Assembly (NCBI GenBank): GCA_005502805.1
Contig: SCMY01000005.1
Location: 248,001 to 312,000, forward strand
Direction: 5' to 3'
DNA length: 64,000 nt
DNA from: Rhizobiales bacterium 2SD
Lineage (GTDB): Bacteria > Pseudomonadota > Alphaproteobacteria > Rhizobiales > Beijerinckiaceae
Of the stretch, positions 28,259 through 36,877 are shown piece after piece. The notes under the pieces are model-generated. The model worked only from the letters and a program-made list of their open reading frames with translations, made no database searches and was not told where the DNA came from. The number at the start of each line of letters is the position of its first letter. Within the stretch, counting starts at the first letter, position 1. Both the position numbers and the translations under genes were made by a program.

Positions 28259-30073
28259 GTGAGCATTCGCCGCCTCGATCCCGTCCTGGTCGATCGCATC
28301 GCCGCCGGCGAGGTGATCGAGCGGCCGGCCGCGGCGGTGAAGGAGCTGGTCGAGAACGCGATCGACGCCGGCGCCACCAGCATCGCCGTCACCATCCGGG
28401 CCGGCGGGCGCGAATTGATCCGCGTCGTCGACGACGGCATCGGCATGAGCCCCGACGACCTCGCGCTCTGCGTCGAGCGCCACGCCACCTCCAAGCTCCC
28501 CGATGGCGACCTCTTCGCCATCCGCTCGCTCGGCTTTCGCGGCGAGGCCTTGCCCTCGATCGGCTCGGTGGCACGGCTCTCGATCACCACCCGCCAGCGT
28601 GATGCGGCGCAGGGCTGCGCCCTCGTGGTCGAGGCCGGCGCCAAGGGGGCGGTGCGGCCGGCGGCGGCCGCGCCTGGCACCCGCATCGAGGTCAGCGACC
28701 TCTTCATCTTCACCCCGGCCCGCCTGAAATTCCTGAAGAGCGACCGCGCCGAGGCGCAGGCCGTCTCCGACATGCTGCGGCGGCTCGCCATCGCCCATCC
28801 CGAGATCCGCTTCTCGCTCGAGGGCGAGCATGCCGGCGCCTTCGACTGGCCGGCCGAGCCGATCGGCAATGACGGCCATCTGCGCCGTCTCGGTCGCGCC
28901 CTCGGGCGCGACTTCCCGGAGAACGCCTTGCCGGTCGAGACCGAACGCGAGGGCGTCAGGCTCTGCGGCTTCGCCGGCCTGCCGACCTTCCATCGCGGCA
29001 CCTCGGCCGGCGTCCATATGGCGGTGAATGGCCGCCCGGTGCGCGACAAGCTGCTGCTCTCGGCGGTGCGCGGCGCCTATGCCGACGTGGTGCCCTCCGA
29101 CCGGCACCCGGTGCTCTATCTCGACGTGCTCTGCGATCCCGCCGTGGTCGACGTCAACGTCCACCCGGCCAAGAGCGAGGTCCGCTTCCGCGATCCGGCG
29201 CTGGTGCGCGGCCTCGTCGTCTCGAGCCTCAAGGCGGCGCTCGCCGGCGCCGGCCACCGCGCCACCACCACCGGCGGCGCCCGCACGCTCGACGCCTTCC
29301 GCGCGGTCTTCTCGGGCGGCGGCTTCGGCAATGGCGGCCCGGCCACGATCCAGCGCCCGAATTTCGGCAGCGTCGCCGACTGGCGCATGCCCGAGGCTCC
29401 CGCCCAGCCGATGCAGGCCGGCTTCGCCGATCTCGCCATGCCCTCGGCCGATGCGAGGGCCCATCTCGCCGAGCCGCCGCAGGATGCGCTCGACCGGCCG
29501 CTGGGTGCCGCCCGCGCCCAGGTCCACGGCACCTATATCGTCGCCCAGACCCGCGACGGCATGGTGATCGTCGACCAGCACGCCGCGCATGAGCGGCTGG
29601 TCTATGAGCGGCTCAAGGCCGAGCGCGCGAAGGCCGGCATCGCCCGCCAGCCGATGCTGCTGCCCGAGGTGGTCGAGCTCGATCCCGTCGATGCCGATCG
29701 GCTCAACGCCGCGGCCAGCGATCTCGCCTCGCTCGGTCTCGTCATCGAGAGCTTCGGCCCTGGCGCGGTGCTGGTCCGCGAGGCGCCGGCCGCGGTCGCC
29801 GGTGGCGATCTCCAGGGCATCGTCCGCGACGTCGCCGACGCGCTCGCCGAGCATGGCGACGCCGGCTCGCTGGAACGGCGGCTCGACCACGTCCTGGCGA
29901 CGATGGCCTGCCACAACTCGGTCCGCGCCGGCCGCCGCCTGCGCCCGGAGGAGATGGACGCGCTCCTGCGCGAGATGGAGGCGACGCCGAATTCCGGCCA
30001 GTGCAATCACGGCCGGCCGACCTATGTCGAGCTGAAGCTCAGCGATATCGAAAAGCTGTTCGGGAGACGGTGA
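28259..30073 (+). CDS. mutL: DNA mismatch repair protein MutL
   Basis: 604 residues. The GHKL ATPase domain shows [17 protein letters not shown] and FRGEALPSI. The C-terminal dimerisation domain carries the endonuclease motif [12 protein letters not shown], plus ACHNSVRAG and the metal-binding CNHGRPT, so it belongs to the nicking MutL class found in bacteria lacking MutH. The start is GTG at 28259 with GAGGAG 6 bases upstream. The last 69 codons are repeated, with changes, at 31235-31441. The convergent DUF2306 reading frame overlaps its last 35 bases. Confidence 0.96.
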   Translation: MSIRRLDPVLVDRIAAGEVIERPAAAVKELVENAIDAGATSIAVTIRAGGRELIRVVDDGIGMSPDDLALCVERHATSKLPDGDLFAIRSLGFRGEALPSIGSVARLSITTRQRDAAQGCALVVEAGAKGAVRPAAAAPGTRIEVSDLFIFTPARLKFLKSDRAEAQAVSDMLRRLAIAHPEIRFSLEGEHAGAFDWPAEPIGNDGHLRRLGRALGRDFPENALPVETEREGVRLCGFAGLPTFHRGTSAGVHMAVNGRPVRDKLLLSAVRGAYADVVPSDRHPVLYLDVLCDPAVVDVNVHPAKSEVRFRDPALVRGLVVSSLKAALAGAGHRATTTGGARTLDAFRAVFSGGGFGNGGPATIQRPNFGSVADWRMPEAPAQPMQAGFADLAMPSADARAHLAEPPQDALDRPLGAARAQVHGTYIVAQTRDGMVIVDQHAAHERLVYERLKAERAKAGIARQPMLLPEVVELDPVDADRLNAAASDLASLGLVIESFGPGAVLVREAPAAVAGGDLQGIVRDVADALAEHGDAGSLERRLDHVLATMACHNSVRAGRRLRPEEMDALLREMEATPNSGQCNHGRPTYVELKLSDIEKLFGRR

Positions 30074-30752
30074 GCGGCCTCTCGCTCAGGCGCGGCGCAA
30101 GCAGTGGTGCCTGCGCCGCGTCCCTCTCAAGCTGGCTCTCTCCGACACCGGGCCCACCGAACAGCAGGATGAAACCAAGCGGCAGAAGCCAGGCGGTCCA
30201 AGCGGCGAGTGCGTAGCTCGCCTCGAACGGGAGCTGCAGCGCAAGCGCGAGCCATAGGGCCAGTCGCAGCCAGATCGCGCCGGACGCGACCGCCGCCATC
30301 GCCATCATCAGCCGCGCATGCCGCTGCGCATCGCCACACCGGATCGCGATCACCGCGGCGATCAGCAGGGCCAGCCAGACGATGCCTTGCGCGAAGAAGC
30401 CGGCCTGCGCGATCGGGCCGGCTTCGCTCGCCAGCGCCACCGGCAGGGCGGTCAATCCACCAATCAGCACGCAGAGCACTGCGATGCGGCCTATGGTCCG
30501 ATGAGCGCCACGCCGATGCCTCGCGGCTGCCGCGATCGCTATGAAGATCAAGGCGAGACCCGAGGCGATCATATGGAGCGGGAACGCCAATGGCAGCTTC
30601 TGGCGCACCAATAGCAGGACGTCGGGCAGGGGCAGCAGACCGCTTCCGATCGCAATCGCGGTCCCGGCGGTCGGAGCGACGAGGATGGCGATGATCAGTC
30701 CGGCGACAACGGCTCCGGGGCGCATCCGTCCGGTCGAGCTGCGATCGCGCAT
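30039..30752 (-). CDS. DUF2306-like integral membrane protein
   Basis: 237 residues with about six hydrophobic helices ([55 protein letters not shown] and others) and an [12 protein letters not shown] loop typical of DUF2306/DUF2306-like proteins. Start 30752 has GGAGAAGG about 5 bases upstream. The C-terminal residues run into the end of mutL on the other strand, so the original stop may have been lost when this segment joined mutL. Its 5' end overlaps the reading frame of the plus-strand gene at 30691. Function unknown. Confidence 0.7.
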   Translation of the reverse strand: MRDRSSTGRMRPGAVVAGLIIAILVAPTAGTAIAIGSGLLPLPDVLLLVRQKLPLAFPLHMIASGLALIFIAIAAAARHRRGAHRTIGRIAVLCVLIGGLTALPVALASEAGPIAQAGFFAQGIVWLALLIAAVIAIRCGDAQRHARLMMAMAAVASGAIWLRLALWLALALQLPFEASYALAAWTAWLLPLGFILLFGGPGVGESQLERDAAQAPLLAPRLSERPLTVSRTAFRYR

Positions 30753-31200
30753 CCATGCCTTCTCCCGTCGCGCCGGGACGCTGGCCGCGATTCTTGTCGC
30801 CAGCATGGCGCTGGGCGAGGCACAGGCCGCAAATACGCCCGACTTGACCGGCCGCTGGTCCGCACCACGCCCGAAGCTGACCCTCGATATCGTCCGCTGC
30901 GGCGAGGGCTGGTGCGGTATCGAAGTGACCGGGGACGCGAAATGTGGGCGCACGGCGCTGCGTCTCGACATTGCTCGTGATGTCTCCGGTCCGATGGTGA
31001 GCTTTGCCGGCCGGCTCGCGGTGATGGCCGAGGCTGAGCCCTATGCGGTCGGCGCGACGCTCCAGAGCCAAGGCGGCGCTGCTGTCCTATGGATGCTCGG
31101 GCACACCGGCACGAGGCTCCTGCCGCGGCGCATGTACCCGCTGAATGCGTACTTCACCCGGCTCGGCGATCCCGTCTGTGTCGAGCCGAAACTGTCCTGA
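30691..31200 (+). CDS. Small secreted protein, DUF2147-like
   Basis: About 169 residues, start uncertain. A signal-peptide-like segment (AGTLAAILVASMALGEAQA, cleavage before ANTPD) precedes a compact domain with LTGRWSAPRPK and two early Cys (IVRCGEGWCGIEV), reminiscent of DUF2147/lipocalin-like small beta barrels. The nearest in-frame ATGs (30685, 30691) lie 35-37 codons before the hydrophobic core and inside the divergent membrane gene, so the 5' ends overlap. The true start may be truncated or non-ATG. Function unknown. Confidence 0.5.
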   Translation: MISPATTAPGRIRPVELRSRIHAFSRRAGTLAAILVASMALGEAQAANTPDLTGRWSAPRPKLTLDIVRCGEGWCGIEVTGDAKCGRTALRLDIARDVSGPMVSFAGRLAVMAEAEPYAVGATLQSQGGAAVLWMLGHTGTRLLPRRMYPLNAYFTRLGDPVCVEPKLS

Positions 31201-31234
31201 GGCGGGTTTCAGGTAGGCGGCACGACAATGTCGC

Positions 31235-31444
31235 GGCTCGCTGGAACGGCGGCTCGACCATGTGCCGGCGACGATGGCCTGCCACAACACGGTCCGCGCC
31301 GGTCGCCGCCTGCGGCCGGAAGAGATGGGCGCGCTCCTGCGCGACATGGACGCGACGCTGAATTCCGGTCCGTGCAATCACGGCCGGCCGACCTATGTCG
31401 AGCTGCAGCTCAGCGATATCGAGAAGCTGTTCGGGCGGAGGTAG
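31235..31444 (+). pseudogene. Diverged second copy of the mutL 3' end
   Basis: By hand alignment 31235-31441 matches 29864-30070 over 207 bases with 18 differences and no gaps (about 91%). The frame is open to its own stop (TAG, not TGA). Encoded residues keep ACHNTVRAG and the CNHGRPT metal motif. Of 69 residues, 8 differ, several conservatively (S/T, E/D twice, K/Q), and the remaining base changes are silent. This looks like the end of another strain's mutL rather than decaying sequence. No start or ATPase domain is present, so it cannot make a working MutL. Confidence 0.85.
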
Positions 31445-31456
31445 CAAGGGCCCAAG

Positions 31457-31831
31457 TCAGGTGGGCTTGGATTCGCCTGTGTCGAGAAAATAGAGGGTCA
31501 TGCCCGCGTGGCCGGCTTGCGGAAACCATTGTGAATCTTTGATCGCCTGAATTTCGCGTCGAGCAGACGCATAGTCGACAGCGAGGTTGGCTTCTGCGGC
31601 AGAAAGCCGAACCTGCATGTTCGGGTGACCGAACAGCTTCATGAGTTCATATCGTTGATCGCCAGGGCGCGACTTGAGCTCCATTTCGAGATCATGGATT
31701 CGCCAGACTAGACGATTGACGCGTGCCTGTTCGTCACCCTCCATTGCGTCATATTGCTCGATGCAGAGCTGTTCGAAGAGGTTGACGATTTCGGCGTTCG
31801 ATAGCGATTCTAAGTTCTTTCGCTGTCTCAT
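31457..31831 (-). CDS. DUF2019 protein, candidate immunity partner
   Basis: 124 residues, all helical in appearance, with no signal peptide. The segments LKSRPGDQRYELMKLFGHPN and MQVRLSAAEANLAVDYASAR followed by WFPQAGHAGMTL are characteristic of DUF2019. It starts inside the end of the preceding gene (4-base ATGA overlap at 31828-31831), so the two are translationally coupled. A small soluble gene coupled behind a putative nuclease toxin is the classic place for an immunity protein or antitoxin. That role is inferred; the DUF itself is uncharacterised to my knowledge. Confidence 0.8.
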   Translation of the reverse strand: MRQRKNLESLSNAEIVNLFEQLCIEQYDAMEGDEQARVNRLVWRIHDLEMELKSRPGDQRYELMKLFGHPNMQVRLSAAEANLAVDYASARREIQAIKDSQWFPQAGHAGMTLYFLDTGESKPT

Positions 31832-32571
31832 TTCAGCACCTTGAATGTGCGCATCGCTTCGTGCCCCACGCGGACATGCTCGGACCAGTCCTTTCCGCGC
31901 AGATAGTTCCGTGGCGTCTGCATGCCGAAATTCTTGTTCGGCTTGTTGTACCAGCCGGTGATCTCATGATGCTTGTATGTCGGCACGCTGACCACATTAT
32001 CGGCACCGTCGATTTGCGAGCGCGAAAACCCCTCGTGCCGACCCGCTCCCTGTTCGACGATGTGGTGGTCCTCATAGCCCGGACGCCTCTTGCCGGCATT
32101 CTGCTGGAGCTCTGAAAGCGTCTTCGGTGCATCCTGGTAAGATGTGACCGAGGGCATTTGGGAGTAGTTCTCCGCAAGCTCGATCGCGGTGATGAGAGCG
32201 CCAATCGGGCCGGCTCGCCGTAAGAGTTGCTGCGCGATCCGCTTCGCCAGAGCCTTGGCGGCCTTGATGCGCGACGTCTTCTCTTTCGGCGGTTGCTTGG
32301 GTGCCTGTTCTTGATCGAGAGGTGGGCCACCATTGCCGCCGATCCCTGTGCGGCTGCCTTGGCTCGACCCGTCGCTTCCTGACCACCGGCCACCCTCGGG
32401 ATTTCCCGCGGGCACACGCGGCTGATCGCGATTGAAGCCGGCCTTCTCGGCGAAAGTCTGAAAGCGAGCGAAAGCAGCCATCATGCGCTCGCCGGCTATG
32501 TGGCCGGCCATCGCGCGGGCGTTCAACGGCCTTGGACGGCTGGATTTGGAAAGCGATTGTTTGGGAAGCAT
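31828..32571 (-). CDS. Putative HNH/AHH-like nuclease toxin
   Basis: 247 residues. A basic N-terminus leads to NRDQPRVPAGNPEGGRW (48-63), a motif I associate with phage head and toxin proteins of Rhizobiales, then a Gly/Pro/Gln linker, a helical segment (about 100-137), and a C-terminal domain with DHHIVEQ (168-174), Asn192, His201-His202 and NYLRGKDWSEH (222-232). The His-His pair followed by a distal Asn and His is typical of His-Me-finger nucleases. No signal peptide or secretion domain is evident. Start 32571 has GGAG about 10 bases upstream; ATGs at 32511, 32484 and 32481 are alternatives. It is coupled to the DUF2019 gene. Toxin activity is inferred. Confidence 0.65.
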   Translation of the reverse strand: MLPKQSLSKSSRPRPLNARAMAGHIAGERMMAAFARFQTFAEKAGFNRDQPRVPAGNPEGGRWSGSDGSSQGSRTGIGGNGGPPLDQEQAPKQPPKEKTSRIKAAKALAKRIAQQLLRRAGPIGALITAIELAENYSQMPSVTSYQDAPKTLSELQQNAGKRRPGYEDHHIVEQGAGRHEGFSRSQIDGADNVVSVPTYKHHEITGWYNKPNKNFGMQTPRNYLRGKDWSEHVRVGHEAMRTFKVLK

Positions 32572-32619
32572 CCGTGCGCATCTCCGCGACGGATACGGAT
32601 ACTAAGCGCGAAAATCAGG

Positions 32620-32648
32620 TCGGGGATAAGATCGTGTTCTATCCCCGA
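32620..32648 (-). terminator. Hairpin after rsmD
   Basis: TCGGGGATA and TATCCCCGA are perfect 9-base arms with an 11-base loop, located 25 bases after the rsmD stop on the minus strand. The sequence that follows on that strand is CCTGATTTTCG, a weak T tract. It would separate rsmD from the toxin gene. Confidence 0.5.
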
Positions 32649-32672
32649 TCGTCCAAGCGGGGCACTTCCGCC

Positions 32673-33233
32673 TCACGCTACCTGCAAAAACCGCACTTGC
32701 GTCTCGCCATAATCGCGCCGGTCGAGCTCTTCGAACCCGTCCGGCAGCGTGATCTGCGCGTCCGCGGCTTCCTCCAGCACGATCAGCGCATCACCTGCCA
32801 GCCAGCCGCCCTCGCGCGCCGAGGTGAGGGCCTTCTCGCCCAGGCCCTTGCGATAGGGCGGGTCGCAGAAGACGAGGTCGAACGGCGCCATGCCGGTGAT
32901 CGGGCCGAGCTTCGTCGCGTCGCGGCGGAAGATGCGGCTATAGCCGGCGAGCCCGAGCGCCATCTGGTTCTCGCGGATCAACCCGCGCGCCTCGGCCCCG
33001 TCATCGACCAGCAGCGCGAAGGCGGCGCCGCGCGAGAGCGCCTCGAACGCCATCGCGCCGGTGCCGGCGAAGAGGTCGAGCACGCGCGCCCCGTCCGCCG
33101 CATCGCCATGGCCGTGCGCCAGCACGTTGAACAGCGATTCCCGCAGGCGATCCGAGGTCGGCCGGATCGCGCCGATGCCCGGCTTCGGGCTGGCGAGAGA
33201 CCGGCCACCGAAGCGCCCTCCGACGATGCGCAT
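32673..33233 (-). CDS. rsmD: 16S rRNA (guanine-966-N2)-methyltransferase
   Basis: 186 residues. The SAM-binding motif is VLDLFAGTGAMAFEALSRGA and the catalytic motif is DLVFCDPPY, together with the family N-terminus MRIVGGRFGGRSL and RPTSDRLRESLFN. It methylates G966 of 16S rRNA on the small subunit. The pseudouridine synthase gene ends 10 bases upstream of its start on the same strand, so they form an RNA-modification operon. Confidence 0.94.
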   Translation of the reverse strand: MRIVGGRFGGRSLASPKPGIGAIRPTSDRLRESLFNVLAHGHGDAADGARVLDLFAGTGAMAFEALSRGAAFALLVDDGAEARGLIRENQMALGLAGYSRIFRRDATKLGPITGMAPFDLVFCDPPYRKGLGEKALTSAREGGWLAGDALIVLEEAADAQITLPDGFEELDRRDYGETQVRFLQVA

Positions 33234-33243
33234 GGACTAAGCC

Positions 33244-35424
33244 TTACCCGCGACGGCCACCGCCGCCTGAACGCGGCGGGCCGGAGCGCGGCGGACGCTT
33301 GTCGCCACCGGGGCGCGGGCCGCGCCCGCCGGGGCGATCGCCACCCGGTCGGTCGCCAGCCGGCTTGCCGCGGAAGGGGCGGGCAGGGCGTTCGTCGGCG
33401 CCAGCGCCGCCGCTGGGCGGGCGCTTGCCGCGCGGCGGCTTGTCGGCCCAGTCGCCGCTGCCGCGCCAGGGCGCCTCGCCGCCGCGATCGCGGCCGAAGC
33501 TCTCTTCGCGTGGCGCCCGGCTCGGGCGCTCGCTGCGCGGTGCGCGTGCCGGCCGCTCCTCGCGCGGCTCGTCCTTCGGCTTGGCGGCGATGCGCTCGAC
33601 CTTGACGCGCCGGCCCTTCGGATCGGCGATCGCCTTGTCGCGCACGCGCAGCACCTCACCAGTGGCCTCGCGCGCCTGGCGCTCCTCCTTCGGATCGGCG
33701 CCACGCCGCGGCGCCGCCTTGCGCTCGCGCTGCGGCTCGGCCTCGACATCGCGCCAGACGCCGCGCGTCCACGGCTTGTCGCCGCGCAGCGGGCGGGCCT
33801 CCTCGGCTCCGTCCTCGTGCTCGGCGCGGGGGCGGCGGCGCGGCCGGTCCTCGCCAGCCGGAGCGGGCCTGCCGCGTGCCGGCGTCTCGTCGCGCCGCGG
33901 CGAGTCGAAATCGACGCCGGCCTTGGCCATCAGCTCGGTGCCGAGCTGGTCCTTGAGCACCTTGGAGCGGACCTCCTCGGCCTCGCCTTCCGGTAGGTCG
34001 CCGAGCTGGAACGGGCCGAAGGAGACCCGGATCAGCCGGTTCACCTGCAGGCCGAGATGCTCCAGAACCGTCTTGACCTCACGGTTCTTGCCTTCGCGCA
34101 GATCGACGGTGAGCCAGGTGTTCGAACCCTGCTCGCGCTCGAACTGGGCGATGACTGGCCCGTACTGGACGCCGTCGATGGTGACGCCGCCCCGGAGCGT
34201 GTCGAGCTGGGCCTGGTTGACCTGGCCGAAGGCGCGCACGCGGTAGCGCCTGAGCCAGCCGGTCTCCGGCAGTTCCAGCATCCGCGCCAAGCCGCCGTCA
34301 TTGGTCAGCAGCAGCAGGCCTTCGGTGTTGATGTCGAGCCGGCCGACCGAGAGCACCCGCGGCAGATCCTCCGGCAGCGCGTCGAACACGGTCGGGCGCC
34401 CCTCCGGATCATGGTTGGTCGTCACCAGGCCGCGTGGCTTGTGGTAGAACCAGAGCCGCGTGCGCTCGCGCGCCGGCAAGGGCTCGCCGTCGACCAGCAC
34501 GACATCCTTCGGGCCGACATCGAGCGCCGGGCTCTCGATCACCTTGCCGTTCACGCTGACGCGGCCTTCGGCGATCAGCGCCTCGCTGTCGCGGCGCGAT
34601 GCGACGCCGGCGCGCGCCATCACCTTGGCGATGCGCTCCGGCTCCTGCGGCGCGGCCGGAGCCGAGACGGCCTCGGCGATCTCGGCGGCGTTGCGATGCG
34701 CCCGGTCGGGCCGGCTGCGCGTCGGATTGCTACCGCGCGGCGCGTCGAAGCGCTTGCCGCCGCCGAAGCTACGGCCTTCGCCACGATCGTCGCGACGCGG
34801 AGGCCGGGCAGGGCGCTCGCCGCCGGCGCTGCGTTCGCGGAAGGGGCGCTCGCTACGGGGACGGTCTTCGCCGCGGTCCCGCGGCGGCCGGCGCTCCTCG
34901 CCGTCGCGCGGACGGAAGGGGCGTTCGCCACCTTCGCGCGCGGGACGTGCTGCACGGCGCTCGTCGTCACCGCGCCCGCGGAAGGGGCGGTCACCATCGC
35001 GCGGTGGGCGCGACGGTGCGCCATCGCGAGCCGGGCGTCCGAAGCCGCCGGGCCTGTCGCCGCCAGTCCTGTCGCGGCTTGGCCTGTCGCCATCGCGCGG
35101 CGGCCGGCTGGCGCGGCGCTCGTCGCTGCCACGGTCGCGGAATGGCCGTTCACCACCCTCGCGTGGCGGCCGCTCGCCAAACGGCTTCTTCTCGAAGCGC
35201 CGCGCCGGGCGCTCACCCTCGCTGCGGCGCTCAGCGCCTTCGGCGGGTGCGCGCCGGGGCCGCTCCTCGCCATCGCGCGAGCGGAAGGGCGGCTTGCCGC
35301 CGCGGCCGGGCGGTCGGCCACCGGGACCACCGCGGCCGGGACCGCCATCGCGTCCGCCGCCGCGGCCGCCGGCTCCGCCGCCCTTGCGCGGGCCGCGGCT
35401 TTTCTGGTTGTTGTCGTCGCTCAT
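33244..35424 (-). CDS. RluB/RsuA-type pseudouridine synthase with long disordered tails
   Basis: 726 residues, far longer than the usual 240-300. The core (about 262-507) has an S4 domain (KVMARAGVASRRDSEALIAE) and the catalytic domain with SVGRLDINTEGLLLLTNDG, whose Asp is the nucleophile, and NREVKTVLEHLGLQVNRLIR. It is flanked by about 260 N-terminal and 220 C-terminal residues made almost entirely of Arg, Gly, Asp, Glu and Pro in RPxRDGD/ERPFR-like repeats. The tails are probably disordered and RNA-binding. It would modify a uridine in 23S or 16S rRNA. Start 35424 has AGGAG 6 bases upstream. Confidence 0.9.
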   Translation of the reverse strand: MSDDNNQKSRGPRKGGGAGGRGGGRDGGPGRGGPGGRPPGRGGKPPFRSRDGEERPRRAPAEGAERRSEGERPARRFEKKPFGERPPREGGERPFRDRGSDERRASRPPRDGDRPSRDRTGGDRPGGFGRPARDGAPSRPPRDGDRPFRGRGDDERRAARPAREGGERPFRPRDGEERRPPRDRGEDRPRSERPFRERSAGGERPARPPRRDDRGEGRSFGGGKRFDAPRGSNPTRSRPDRAHRNAAEIAEAVSAPAAPQEPERIAKVMARAGVASRRDSEALIAEGRVSVNGKVIESPALDVGPKDVVLVDGEPLPARERTRLWFYHKPRGLVTTNHDPEGRPTVFDALPEDLPRVLSVGRLDINTEGLLLLTNDGGLARMLELPETGWLRRYRVRAFGQVNQAQLDTLRGGVTIDGVQYGPVIAQFEREQGSNTWLTVDLREGKNREVKTVLEHLGLQVNRLIRVSFGPFQLGDLPEGEAEEVRSKVLKDQLGTELMAKAGVDFDSPRRDETPARGRPAPAGEDRPRRRPRAEHEDGAEEARPLRGDKPWTRGVWRDVEAEPQRERKAAPRRGADPKEERQAREATGEVLRVRDKAIADPKGRRVKVERIAAKPKDEPREERPARAPRSERPSRAPREESFGRDRGGEAPWRGSGDWADKPPRGKRPPSGGAGADERPARPFRGKPAGDRPGGDRPGGRGPRPGGDKRPPRSGPPRSGGGGRRG

Positions 35425-35558
35425 GGTTGCTCCTGAAGCCGGATCATCGCGGACCGGGTTGCGAAGCGATCCGGGACGGCAGCGGCTCTTGAATCTGGTA
35501 TTAGCCGGCGCTTGTAGCAGGCGATTTCGCCCGCTGCGAGCGGCAAAGATGAGGTTCG

Positions 35559-36026
35559 ATGGGTTCGATCGACGCAAAGCAGGGCGAGGCCACGCCGATG
35601 GCGCTGGCGCTGGAAGAGGCGCGCGCCGCAGCAGAGCGTGGCGAGGTGCCGGTCGGAGCGGTGATCGTCCGTGGCGGAGAGGTGCTGGCGAGCGCCGGCA
35701 ACCGCACGCTCGAGCTGAAGGATCCGACCGCGCATGCCGAGACATTGGCGATCCGTTTGGCCTGCGAGGCGATCCAGTCGGAGCGGCTGATCGATTGCGA
35801 TCTCTATGTCACGCTCGAACCCTGCCCGATGTGCGCGGCGGCGATCTCCTTCGCTCGGATCAGGCGGCTCTATTTCGCGGCGTCCGATCCGAAGGGCGGG
35901 GCGGTCGAGAACGGCGTCAGGCTCTATGGCAGCCCAAGCTGCCATCATGCACCCGAGGTCTATGGCGGCCTGAGCGAGCGCGAGGCGGCGGAGCTGCTGC
36001 GCGATTTCTTCCGGGAGCGGCGCTGA
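35559..36026 (+). CDS. tadA: tRNA-specific adenosine deaminase
   Basis: 155-residue zinc deaminase. The zinc and proton-shuttle motif is TAHAETLAI, and the paired Cys are in LEPCPMCAAAI. TadA converts A34 of tRNA-Arg to inosine. Start 35559 follows GATGAGG; an internal ATG at codon 14 is possible. It is divergent from the pseudouridine synthase gene and overlaps the acetyltransferase start by 1 base (TGATG). Confidence 0.93.
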   Translation: MGSIDAKQGEATPMALALEEARAAAERGEVPVGAVIVRGGEVLASAGNRTLELKDPTAHAETLAIRLACEAIQSERLIDCDLYVTLEPCPMCAAAISFARIRRLYFAASDPKGGAVENGVRLYGSPSCHHAPEVYGGLSEREAAELLRDFFRERR

Positions 36027-36529
36027 TGGCGGAGATCATACGAGCGGCGGCTACGGCTGATGCGGACACGATTGCCACGCTCAATCGCGCGGCCTTCGGT
36101 GGCGAGGACGAGGTCGGCATCATCGAGCGTCTGCGCGGCGACGGCCTCGTCGCCGTCGAGCTGGTCGCGGAACAGGGCGGCGTGATCACCGGCCATATCC
36201 TGCTGAGCTGGCTGCCGACGATGATGGATGGCCGCCGGGTGAAAGCCCTGGCGCTGGCGCCGATGGCGGTCCAACCCGGGCAGCAGAAGCAGGGTATCGG
36301 CGGCCGGCTGATCGCGGCGGCGCTCGACGAGGCGAGGGATACGGGGGCCGAAGCCATCATCGTGCTTGGTCATCCTGATTATTATCCGCGCTTCGGCTTC
36401 TCGGCGGCGCTGACACAAAACCTCGCCTCGCCCTTCCAAGGTGAGGCCTTCATGGCGCTGGAGCTCGTGCCGGCAGCCCTGGCCGGACGGCAGGGCTCGG
36501 TCAGCTACCCTTCCGCCTTCGGACTCTAG
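36026..36529 (+). CDS. GNAT family N-acetyltransferase
   Basis: 167 residues of YhbS-like GNAT type. The acetyl-CoA-binding loop is VQPGQQKQGIGGRLI (Q/RxxGxG/A), followed by HPDYYPRFGF, typical of this subgroup. It is translationally coupled to tadA (TGATG). Substrate is unknown; an acyl group would be moved from CoA to an amine. Confidence 0.88.
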   Translation: MAEIIRAAATADADTIATLNRAAFGGEDEVGIIERLRGDGLVAVELVAEQGGVITGHILLSWLPTMMDGRRVKALALAPMAVQPGQQKQGIGGRLIAAALDEARDTGAEAIIVLGHPDYYPRFGFSAALTQNLASPFQGEAFMALELVPAALAGRQGSVSYPSAFGL

Positions 36530-36877
36530 CCGCCAAAAGCGATCCGCCGCCGCTGGGGCGCGGCGGGCTCCTGAGCCGTTGGGCGAATGCTTGGGTGGCT
36601 TCTGTAAAAACTGCATTTCCATGTATTTGAGTAATTTTTGATCGTATATATCGGCTTCATATGTAGATAATAAGCCAAGTATTTAGCCGACCGGCTAGTT
36701 CGATAGGCTTAGTCCTGATGATGTAAGGAAAATCTCAGGCGGAGAGCTCTCTGAATTGCTGTCATAATCTGCCTTGTTTTTGCCTTGTATCGCCCGTAGG
36801 TCGCCGCTGCACTGCTCGGCCAGACCAAGGAATGGTGGCTTGAGCCTTCCATTCCCCTAAGTCGGTAAATCTCCATT
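36530..36877. other. AT-rich intergenic region
   Basis: 348 bases without a convincing gene. From 36600 to about 36720 it is strikingly AT-rich for this genome (GTATTTGAGTAATTTTTGATC, CATATGTAGATAATAAG). It contains the palindrome GAGAGCTCTC (36742-36751) and a direct repeat GCCTTGT at 36771 and 36782. It may hold a promoter for the downstream peptidase gene, a small RNA, or foreign DNA. Confidence 0.5.

Noticed and set aside
31262..31444. A possible independent 60-residue gene at the mutL copy
   Set aside because: It is only the tail of MutL, begins at a GTG without a ribosome site, and lacks the ATPase domain; treated as a fragment.
30039..32571. Insertion sequence or prophage as the cause of the mutL-rsmD islet
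   Set aside because: No transposase, integrase, terminal repeats or tRNA site could be found; only the phage-like motif in the toxin hints at it.
34057..35436. 459-codon plus-strand frame and repeat-like sequence opposite the pseudouridine synthase, which could suggest a repeat array or CRISPR
   Set aside because: The repetition comes from Arg/Gly/Asp codons of the tails; units are irregular and there are no spacers.
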